This document shows, one piece after another, positions 1-5,350 of a stretch of DNA of 5,350 bases (the first letter of the stretch is position 1; each line of letters opens with the position of its first letter). The notes beneath the pieces were generated by a model. That model was not told the DNA's origin. It made no database searches and saw nothing but the letters and a program-made list of their open reading frames with translations. A program made the position numbers and the translations under genes. Source of the DNA: Candidatus Hydrothermarchaeota archaeon. GTDB lineage: Archaea > Hydrothermarchaeota > Hydrothermarchaeia > Hydrothermarchaeales > BMS3B. The stretch lies in the NCBI GenBank assembly GCA_015521945.1, contig WANG01000160.1, positions 1 to 5,350 on the forward strand, in the 5' to 3' direction.

Positions 1-1464
1 AGGGTGCGCCTCACTCTGGCGCCCCTGGGTGGCGGCAGGCTGCTTCTCACCCTCCTCCCCGAGCCCGAGGAGCTGGAGATGTACAGGAGCTTCATTGAGA
101 ACTCCCTCACGGGAGTTTACATCCTGCAGGACAACACCTTCAGGTTCGTGAACTCCCGCATGTGCGAGCTCACGGGCTACCGCAGGGAAGAGCTGATCGG
201 CATGGACTTCAGGAAGCTGATTTCCCCGGAGAGCCGTGATGTTATAAAGGGCTCGGAGCTCCGGCAGATGCACCTGGCAGGAGCCGAGCTGGTGGAGCTG
301 AGGGGCGTGAGGAAGGACGGCGAGCTCAGGGACGTTTTAGTGTACTCCGTGCCCACCACCTACAGGGGCAGACCGGCTGTGCAGGGCAGCGTGATAGACA
401 TCACCGAGCTCAAGAACGCCGAGCGCAAGCTCAGGCTGCTTGCGGACATAGCCGAGAACGTCTCCGAGGCGATATGCTGCACCGACTCCCAGGGCAGGAT
501 AATCTACTGGAACGCCCACGCCGAGAAGCTCTTTCAGTACTCCAGGGACGAAGTGCTCGGCAGGCACGTGTCCCTGCTCATACCCGAGGACAGGGTGGAG
601 GAGCTGCAGAGCTGCCTGGCGGAGGCGGAGCGGAGGGGCGCAACCTCCTGCGAGACCGACAGAATCGCCAGGGATGGGAGGAGGGTAATCGTTGAGCTCA
701 ACGTGACCCCCATGCGCGACGAGGAGGGCAGGGTAAAGGCGTACATAATGATGATGCGTGACATAACCCAGCGCAAGCAGATGGAGAGGCAGATAATCAT
801 CTCGGAGAAGCTCGCCTCCTTAGGGGTGCTCGCCACGGGCATAGCCCACGAGCTCAACAACCCCCTCAACAACATCTCCCTTCTTGCGCAGCTTCTCAAG
901 GAGGACATACGCTCCGGCAGGGCGAGGGAGGAGGAGGCGGACATGATAGTTCAGCAGGTTGAGAGGGCATCCAGGATAATAAGGGGGCTGCTTGAGCTCT
1001 CAAGGGAGGGCATAATCCACTTTGAGCCCGTGGATGTGAACGAGCTCGTTGATGAGACCCTAACCTTCCTGGAGGACACCGTGAGCAGGGCTGGGGTGAG
1101 GGTGGTGCGGCGCCTTGGTAAGGTGCCCCAGGTTGCGGGGGACAGGGTGATGCTCCAGCAGGTTTTCGCCAACCTCATCACCAACGCCTGCCAGTCCATG
1201 AAGCCCGGGGGAAGGCTCACCATTGAGACAGCCTACAGGGAGGGGAGGGTTGAGGTGTCCTTCACCGACACTGGCTCGGGGATACCCGAGGAGCACCTCT
1301 CCAGGATATTTGACCCCTTCTTCACCACCAAGGACGGAAGCGGCACCGGCCTGGGGCTGGCGGTGAGCCACACAATAATAAAGAAGCACGAGGGTGAGAT
1401 ACTCGTTGAATCCGAGCCCGGGAGGGGCTCAACCTTCAGGGTGCTGCTGCCAGCTTCTCCCTGA
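1..1464 (+). CDS. PAS-PAS sensor histidine kinase, N-terminus cut by window edge
   Basis: Cytoplasmic two-component sensor kinase that should autophosphorylate on His and pass the phosphate to a response regulator not present here. Residues are counted from the in-frame GTG at 4. A first PAS domain spans about 27-140 and ends in DITE; a second spans about 145-262 and ends in DITQ. The HisKA dimerisation helix follows, with H-box AHELNNPLNN and phospho-acceptor His282. The HATPase domain has the N box (NLITNA, Asn390/Asn394), G1 box DTGSGIP (422-428), F box FDPFFTTK (436-443) and G2 box GSGTGLGL (445-452), so it looks catalytically complete. There is no transmembrane segment and no receiver domain in the visible part. 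The frame is open to base 1, and the first residues (RLTLAPLGGG, then LLLTLLP) resemble the last strands of another sensor domain, so I treat the gene as 5'-partial and not as starting at 4. The signal sensed cannot be read from the sequence. Confidence 0.95.
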   Translation, partial: RVRLTLAPLGGGRLLLTLLPEPEELEMYRSFIENSLTGVYILQDNTFRFVNSRMCELTGYRREELIGMDFRKLISPESRDVIKGSELRQMHLAGAELVELRGVRKDGELRDVLVYSVPTTYRGRPAVQGSVIDITELKNAERKLRLLADIAENVSEAICCTDSQGRIIYWNAHAEKLFQYSRDEVLGRHVSLLIPEDRVEELQSCLAEAERRGATSCETDRIARDGRRVIVELNVTPMRDEEGRVKAYIMMMRDITQRKQMERQIIISEKLASLGVLATGIAHELNNPLNNISLLAQLLKEDIRSGRAREEEADMIVQQVERASRIIRGLLELSREGIIHFEPVDVNELVDETLTFLEDTVSRAGVRVVRRLGKVPQVAGDRVMLQQVFANLITNACQSMKPGGRLTIETAYREGRVEVSFTDTGSGIPEEHLSRIFDPFFTTKDGSGTGLGLAVSHTIIKKHEGEILVESEPGRGSTFRVLLPASP

Positions 1465-3157
1465 GCTCATCCCAGCTCATGCCCTCGCAGAGGCGCCTTA
1501 TCAGCCCGGGCACCTCCTTAGCACCAACCCGCACCTGCTCTGCGGTGTCCCTGTGCCTCAGGGTTACGGTGCCGTTCTCAAGGCTCTCAAAGTCCACGGT
1601 AACCGCGAAGGGCACCCCTATCTCGTCCACCCTGGCGTACCTCCTGCCTATGGAGTCCGAGGCATCGTAAACCGCCGGCATTCCCTGGCTCTTTATCTCC
1701 CTGAATACCTCCAGTGCCACCTCCTCAAGCTCCTCCCGGCTCACCAAGGGGAACACCGCAGCCTTCACGGGCGCCACCTGGGGTCTGAGGCGGAGCACCC
1801 TCTTCCCCTCCCTCTCCGCAAGGGCGCACTCCAGAACGGCGTAGAGTATGCGGTCAATGCCGAAGCTGGGCTCAATGACGTGGGGCGTGAACTTCTCCCC
1901 CGTCTGCCTGAGCTCCACCCGCTCCACGCGCAGGTGCCTCTCGCCCAGCACCACCTTCTCCCCCTCAACGTCCACCTCCACCCTGCCTGTGCGCTCAAAC
2001 TCCTCGGCAGCCTCCTCGGGAAGCTTCTCCACCGCCTCGGCGATCCTGGGTGCAAGCCCCCTGAACTCCGGCCCCAGGACCTGCATGTTGGGCACCAGCC
2101 TCATCACCCTCTTGGTAACCGCCTCCCTGAACTGCCTGAAAGCCCTCATCTCCACCCCGCTCAGGCTCTCATGAGCCCGCAGGTCGTAGTCGGTTCTGTC
2201 GGCGATGCCCACCACCTCCACCCACCCGTAGCGCTTCGTCAGCACCTCGGCATCCCAGCAGTCCTCGGCGTAGTGTGCCATCTCATCCTTCAGGTGCTGC
2301 CTGAACCTGATTCTCTCCCCGGGTATCCCCACCTCCATCAGGAACCGCCTGGTGTGCGCCATGTAGTAAGCCAGGAACTCGTGGGGCAGAATGCCCCTCT
2401 CAACCGCCTCTTTGGCGCTGAGCTCCAGCACCTCCCCGCTCCTGGGCACCAGGCGAAGCCGCTCCCCTGCGTACCTCCCGAACCCCGGGTGCACCCGCTT
2501 CTCCTCGGGGTCAACGAATATCTCAGCCTCCGCCTGGGTGAACTCCCTCAGCCTGAGCAGCCCCTGCCTGGGGGATATCTCGTTCCTGTAGGCTCTGCCT
2601 ATCTGCACCACACCGAAGGGCAGCTTCTTCCTGTAGAAGGAGTACAGCCTGGGGAACATCACGAACATCCCCTGCGCTGTCTCCGGGCGAAGGTACCCGC
2701 GCCTGCCCCCGGCGCCTATGGTGGTGCTGAACATCAGACTTGACCTGCGCACCTCCCCCAGCTCACCCCCGCAGTTGCACCTCACCCCCCTCTCCTCAAT
2801 CAGCCTCTGCAGCACCTCAGGCTCTGGGGAGAGGTTCTCAGCACCCAGCTTCTCCTGCAGGAAGTGGTCAGCCCTGTAGGTGGTGCCGCACTTCCTGCAG
2901 CTCACCACAGGGTCAGCGAAGTTCTCCACGTGTCCGGAAGCCACAAACACCTGCTCTGGGGCTATGGTGGGGGTGTCAACCTCAAAGAACCCCTCCTCAA
3001 CCACGAAGAACCTTCTCCACAGGTTCTCTATGTTGCGCTTCAGCATGCCCCCCAGAGGGGCGTAGTCGTAGAACCCGCTGACCCCGCCGTATACCTCGTA
3101 GCTGGGGCACAGGAAGCCCCGCCTCACCAGGATATCCTGGAGAACGTCCTGCGGCAT
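1436..3157 (-). CDS. glyS: Glycyl-tRNA synthetase, archaeal/eukaryotic single-chain type
   Basis: Class II aminoacyl-tRNA synthetase (homodimer in this family) that charges tRNA-Gly with glycine using ATP in the cytoplasm. The 573-residue length is normal for archaea. The N-terminus shows the family opening RRGFLCPSYEVYGGVSGFYDY-like block at about 12-32. A likely zinc-binding element has Cys87, Cys90, Cys127 and Cys129 (CxxC plus CxC). YLRPETAQGMFV lies at 155-166. Motif 2 is GRAYRNEISPRQG (187-199) followed by LREFTQAEAE. GWVEVVGIADRTDYDL lies at 311-326. Motif 3 is EPSFGIDRI (429-437) with Arg436. The anticodon-binding domain covers about 460-560 and includes DSIGRRYARVDEIGVPFAV. All hallmark blocks are intact. 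The ATG start is secure: a stop codon lies four codons upstream in frame with no other start between. It begins 1 nt after the CBS gene's stop, with only a weak ribosome site (GTGGGAT) inside that gene's last codons, so translation is probably coupled. It is the last visible gene of the minus-strand cluster. Confidence 0.98.
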   Translation of the reverse strand: MPQDVLQDILVRRGFLCPSYEVYGGVSGFYDYAPLGGMLKRNIENLWRRFFVVEEGFFEVDTPTIAPEQVFVASGHVENFADPVVSCRKCGTTYRADHFLQEKLGAENLSPEPEVLQRLIEERGVRCNCGGELGEVRRSSLMFSTTIGAGGRRGYLRPETAQGMFVMFPRLYSFYRKKLPFGVVQIGRAYRNEISPRQGLLRLREFTQAEAEIFVDPEEKRVHPGFGRYAGERLRLVPRSGEVLELSAKEAVERGILPHEFLAYYMAHTRRFLMEVGIPGERIRFRQHLKDEMAHYAEDCWDAEVLTKRYGWVEVVGIADRTDYDLRAHESLSGVEMRAFRQFREAVTKRVMRLVPNMQVLGPEFRGLAPRIAEAVEKLPEEAAEEFERTGRVEVDVEGEKVVLGERHLRVERVELRQTGEKFTPHVIEPSFGIDRILYAVLECALAEREGKRVLRLRPQVAPVKAAVFPLVSREELEEVALEVFREIKSQGMPAVYDASDSIGRRYARVDEIGVPFAVTVDFESLENGTVTLRHRDTAEQVRVGAKEVPGLIRRLCEGMSWDELREKLAAAP

Positions 3158-3158
3158 G

Positions 3159-3995
3159 CTATCCCACTATCGCCCTCAGCAGGCTGACATCCTTGACTAT
3201 GCCCGTGATGTCCCCCTCGGCGTTTATCACGGGCACCTGCTCTATCCTGCGCCTCGCCATCCGCTTGGCGCACTCGCTCACGCTGGTCCTCTTCGTAACC
3301 ACCGTAACGTCCCTCACCATGACATCCTTCACGGGCTTATCAGGCAGCTCCAGCCTCTTCTTGGTAATGTAAACCACGCTCTTGGAGTCCCAGCCCCAGC
3401 GGTCTCCCTCGGTGCCCCCCGAGAGCTCGGACTTGTGGGTTCTCTCTGTGACCTCAAAGGCTCTCAGCAGGTCCGTCTCCCCCAGGATTCCGCTCATCTT
3501 CCCCTCGGAGTCCAGCACTGGAAGGGCACGCTCACCGCTGAGCCGCATTATCTCGTAGGCTATCTTCAGCGGCGTCTCCTCCCACACCGCCACCACCTTC
3601 GTGTCCATGTACTTCTCCACCGGCTCGGTGATGTTCATCTTTGAGATAGCCTTCCACACGATATCGCTCACGGTCACGATGCCCTTGAGCTCCGAGTCCG
3701 TGACCACGGGCATCCTGCGGAAGTTCTTCTCCAAGAATATCTTAGCAATCTCCACGATGTCCCCATCGGGGGTGGTGGTCTCCACATCCCTGGTCATGAG
3801 CAGGGCAAGCTGCCCCTCCTCCGGGTTCCTGGCAAAGTCCGTTCTCGTAACTATCCCCACGACCTGCTTTGTACCCCTCTTCACCACGGGTATGCCTGAG
3901 ATGTTGTGCTTCAGCAGAAGCTGCAGGGCGTCGGTGCTGCTGCCTGGAACTTCTGCATACACAACATCACCTGTCATTACATCCTTCACCTTCAC
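3159..3995 (-). CDS. Protein with four CBS domains (two Bateman pairs)
   Basis: Probable cytoplasmic regulatory protein. CBS pairs usually bind adenosine nucleotides (AMP, ATP) or S-adenosylmethionine; the ligand and target here are unknown. The 278 residues hold four CBS repeats at about 1-56, 65-116, 128-180 and 222-277. Each opens with a motif such as VKDVMTGDVV, LMTRDVETT, VEKYMDTKVV or VKDVMVRDVTVV, and holds a core such as ISGIPVV, FRRMPVV, ERALPVL or IEQVPVI; each ends with a G-I/x-V-x-D or G-E-T-D-type segment. Repeats 3 and 4 are separated by a roughly 40-residue linker with the hydrophilic stretch TEGDRWGWDSKS. There is no fused enzyme or DNA-binding domain. I chose the GTG start at 3995 because AGGAGG lies 8 nt upstream and the protein then begins directly at the first CBS motif. 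A TTG at 4043 would add 16 unconserved-looking residues and overlap the preceding gene. It lies 20 nt after the universal stress gene and 1 nt before glyS, so it is co-transcribed with both. Confidence 0.93.
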   Translation of the reverse strand: MKVKDVMTGDVVYAEVPGSSTDALQLLLKHNISGIPVVKRGTKQVVGIVTRTDFARNPEEGQLALLMTRDVETTTPDGDIVEIAKIFLEKNFRRMPVVTDSELKGIVTVSDIVWKAISKMNITEPVEKYMDTKVVAVWEETPLKIAYEIMRLSGERALPVLDSEGKMSGILGETDLLRAFEVTERTHKSELSGGTEGDRWGWDSKSVVYITKKRLELPDKPVKDVMVRDVTVVTKRTSVSECAKRMARRRIEQVPVINAEGDITGIVKDVSLLRAIVG

Positions 3996-4003
3996 CGCAG
4001 AAG

Positions 4004-4009
4004 CCTCCT
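4004..4009 (-). promoter_or_regulatory. Shine-Dalgarno site of the CBS gene
   Basis: AGGAGG on the minus strand sits in the 20-nt gap between the universal stress gene stop and the CBS gene, 8 nt before the GTG at 3995. It matches the complement of the archaeal 16S rRNA tail and decides the start in favour of this GTG. The upstream in-frame TTG at 4043 has no comparable site at usual spacing. Confidence 0.85.
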
Positions 4010-4015
4010 GAAAAG

Positions 4016-4444
4016 CTACCTGTGCACCACCATCACTGGACAAGAAGAAATCCTTACAACCTTCTCTGCAACACTACCGAGTAAAAACCTATCTAAACCC
4101 GTCCTTCCGGAGGTGCCCATCACTATCAGCTCGGCTCCAACCTCCTCTGCGGCGCTCACTATCTCCTCCGCGGGCCTGCCCTCCTTCATGATGAGCTCGT
4201 ACTTAACCCCCTTCTCCTCGCAGAGCTTCTTCACCGCATTGAGAGCCTTCTTACCCTCCTCCTCAAGGAGAAAGCGCATGCTCTCCCAGGCAGCCTCGGC
4301 GGGTATGCCGGTGAAGGCGGAGATGTCTATGACGTAAAGGGCGTAAACCTCGGAGCCCAGCGCCTTCGCAAGCTCCACCCCGTGCTCGGCAGCCTTCTCG
4401 GCAACCTCAGAGCCATCCGTCGGTATGAGTATCCTGCGGTACAC
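4016..4444 (-). CDS. Universal stress protein (UspA family), ATP-binding type
   Basis: Small soluble single-domain protein of 142 residues, the usual size for a stand-alone Usp. The N-terminal strand and nucleotide loop read RILIPTDGS (4-12) with Asp10. The C-terminal half carries the complete signature G-x2-G-x9-G-S at Gly110, Gly113, Gly123 and Ser124 (within MGTSGRTGLDRFLLGS), which marks the ATP-binding subclass. The protein ends in the typical strand CPVMVVHR. Usp proteins of this type bind ATP, usually as dimers, and modulate stress or energy responses; the specific target is unknown. The start is GTG at 4444, 1 nt after the amidohydrolase stop, with AAGGAGGG 6 nt upstream inside the amidohydrolase's last codons. 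The 3' end is noticeably AT-richer than its surroundings and uses TTA leucine codons. No catalytic activity is implied. Confidence 0.96.
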   Translation of the reverse strand: MYRRILIPTDGSEVAEKAAEHGVELAKALGSEVYALYVIDISAFTGIPAEAAWESMRFLLEEEGKKALNAVKKLCEEKGVKYELIMKEGRPAEEIVSAAEEVGAELIVMGTSGRTGLDRFLLGSVAEKVVRISSCPVMVVHR

Positions 4445-4445
4445 T

Positions 4446-5350
4446 TCAAACCCTCCTTACGTACCTGTCGCCTATCACAAAACCCCTGATATCCTCGGCT
4501 TCCATCCTGTGCACAACACTTAGTACCGGGTCATATATATACTTGTTGCGGAATATTACAAAATCAGCCACGTTGCCCTCCTGCACCGCATTGCTCTCCA
4601 GGCGCAGCAGCTTTCTGCCGTTCAGGGTTGCCGCACGCAGCACGAGCTCAGCGCGCAGCTTCTCATCCCTGCTCTGCCCTCTGGCGAGCTTGAAGGCGAA
4701 CTCCATCTCCCTCAGCATGTTCAGGGAGTTTGCCATGACGTTGTCCGTTCCCAGGGCTACCAAGGTGCCCTCCATCAGCTCCCTGAGCTCCGGCAGCCCC
4801 ACCGCGAAGCTCCCGTTGGCTCTGGGGCACACCACCACCGGCGTGCGGCGCCTGCACACCTCCTCAACCCCCTCCTCCGAGGCGTTGGTGAGGTGCACCA
4901 CAAAATCCGGCTCAAGCCTGAGAACCTCCAGGGTCTCATCCCTCACCTCGGAGCAGTGCACTCCGAAGAGCTTTCCCTCCCTCTCCGCAAGCCTCCGCAT
5001 CTCCGCGAGCTCCTCCGGGGTGTAGCGTGAGATGCTGCTCACCCCGAAGCCCTGGGCGTGCTCAATCACCCTCTCCGGCGGGTCTCCATCGGGCCTCCCG
5101 AGGGCAACGCACCTCACCGGGCTCTGCTCAACCGCCCTCCTGAGCATCTCCAGTCCCCTAATTCCGCCCTCCCTGAAGTCCGCAAAGCACCCCGTACCCG
5201 TGCGGAGCATCTCCCGCACCGCCCACCTCATCCCCCTCTCCACCTCCTCCTCCCGCTCCAGCAGCCTGAACTTCAGCCCCCCCGCTCCAACCCTCTCCTT
5301 CAGGCTCAGGTACGCCCCCGCATCCTGAGCCCACGCATCCCCCACGTGGG
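4446..5350 (-). CDS. Metal-dependent amidohydrolase, N-terminus cut by window edge
   Basis: Member of the amidohydrolase superfamily, closest in motif style to the cytosine deaminase/chlorohydrolase (ATZ/TRZ, COG0402) group: TIM-barrel hydrolases or deaminases using one or two metals. The frame runs off the window. The first complete codons read His-Val-Gly-Asp, preceded by a codon ending in CC (Thr possible), which fits the second half of the strand-1 HxH metal motif (HTHVGD). Numbering from the GTG at 5345, other metal-site candidates are His130 and Glu133 (GVHCSE), His151 (VVHLTNA) and Asp201 (ALGTDNV). CPRAN at 173-177 matches the family's usual CPRSN. The C-terminal part (about 250-299: EGNVADFVIF, FVIGDRYV) is the small beta-sandwich returning after the barrel. 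At least 301 residues are visible, and I expect roughly 50-80 more upstream. The substrate is unknown; deamination of a nucleobase or adenosyl compound is possible but unproven. It is the most upstream visible gene of the minus-strand cluster, ending 1 nt before the universal stress gene. Confidence 0.92.
   Translation of the reverse strand, partial: HVGDAWAQDAGAYLSLKERVGAGGLKFRLLEREEEVERGMRWAVREMLRTGTGCFADFREGGIRGLEMLRRAVEQSPVRCVALGRPDGDPPERVIEHAQGFGVSSISRYTPEELAEMRRLAEREGKLFGVHCSEVRDETLEVLRLEPDFVVHLTNASEEGVEEVCRRRTPVVVCPRANGSFAVGLPELRELMEGTLVALGTDNVMANSLNMLREMEFAFKLARGQSRDEKLRAELVLRAATLNGRKLLRLESNAVQEGNVADFVIFRNKYIYDPVLSVVHRMEAEDIRGFVIGDRYVRRV
4451..4458 (-). promoter_or_regulatory. Shine-Dalgarno site of the universal stress gene
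   Basis: AAGGAGGG on the minus strand lies within the last codons of the amidohydrolase gene (encoding its final Arg-Arg-Val), 6 nt before the GTG at 4444. It supports that non-ATG start and implies efficient initiation despite the 1-nt intergenic gap. Confidence 0.85.
4532..4542 (-). promoter_or_regulatory. Possible internal TATA box upstream of the universal stress gene
   Basis: On the minus strand, GTATATATATG forms a run of alternating T and A inside the GC-rich amidohydrolase gene, where it encodes Lys-Tyr-Ile-Tyr. It lies about 90 nt before the universal stress start. An archaeal TATA box placed here would start transcription near 4505-4510, giving a leader of about 65 nt. The upstream BRE is not clearly recognisable, and the Tyr/Ile codons alone could produce the motif, so this is only a candidate. 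Confidence 0.3.

Noticed and set aside
534..944. Minus-strand open frame of 136 codons within the kinase gene
   Set aside because: Ser/Leu-rich low-complexity translation lying antisense to the PAS2 and HisKA coding sequence, with no motif. Similar shadow frames lie opposite every real gene here.
1462..1479. Small inverted repeat TGAGCT-6 nt-AGCTCA at the kinase stop
   Set aside because: Only six base pairs, no U-tract after it on either strand, and it is explained by the conserved glyS codons for Ser-Trp-Asp-Glu-Leu. Archaeal termination does not rely on such hairpins.
1394..2743. A 449-codon open frame on the plus strand opposite glyS
   Set aside because: Its translation is dominated by Leu, Pro and His with no recognisable domain, and it lies antisense to a fully conserved glyS. 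It is a by-product of GC-rich codon usage.
5343..5345. GTG at 5345 as the amidohydrolase start
   Set aside because: Starting here would remove the strand-1 HxH metal ligands. The preceding in-frame codon is His, which fits HTHVGD, so the gene continues past the window.
5341..5350. Perfect palindrome CCCACGTGGG at the window edge
   Set aside because: It falls on the codons of the amidohydrolase His-Val-Gly metal motif, well inside the gene, so an operator role is unlikely.

Overview
The window holds five protein-coding genes and almost no intergenic DNA. It is most likely from a euryarchaeon with a fairly GC-rich genome. The evidence is a single-chain archaeal/eukaryotic-type glycyl-tRNA synthetase, a four-CBS-domain protein and a small universal stress protein of archaeal style, heavy use of AGG (Arg) and ATA (Ile) codons, and strong GGAGG-type ribosome binding sites in front of GTG starts. 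A methanogen-like or Archaeoglobi-like lineage is a reasonable guess, but nothing here fixes the genus.

Layout: positions 1-1464 (+) carry most of a cytoplasmic PAS-PAS-HisKA-HATPase sensor histidine kinase whose N-terminus lies before the window. Its 3' end overlaps, tail to tail by 29 bp, the end of a minus-strand cluster that fills the rest of the window. In transcription order (right to left) that cluster is: an amidohydrolase of the cytosine-deaminase/chlorohydrolase type (4446 to beyond 5350, N-terminus cut by the window edge), a universal stress protein (4016-4444), a four-CBS-domain protein (3159-3995 as re-started here) and glycyl-tRNA synthetase glyS (1436-3157). The gaps between these genes are 1, 20 and 1 nt, so they look like one operon, perhaps with an extra promoter inside the amidohydrolase gene.

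Functionally, glyS is the only housekeeping gene with a certain reaction. The universal stress protein has an intact ATP-binding signature, and CBS proteins commonly bind adenosine nucleotides or S-adenosylmethionine. The cluster therefore places two putative adenylate-sensing proteins directly upstream of a translation enzyme and downstream of a metal-dependent hydrolase or deaminase of unknown substrate. That link is inferred from gene order only.

I saw no RNA genes, CRISPR array, insertion sequence or defence cassette, and no intergenic stretch longer than 20 nt. The most useful observations are the corrected CBS start, the gene-end overlap without a terminator region, a possible internal promoter, and the unexplained tryptophan-containing linker in the CBS protein. 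I do not see a clearly novel system.
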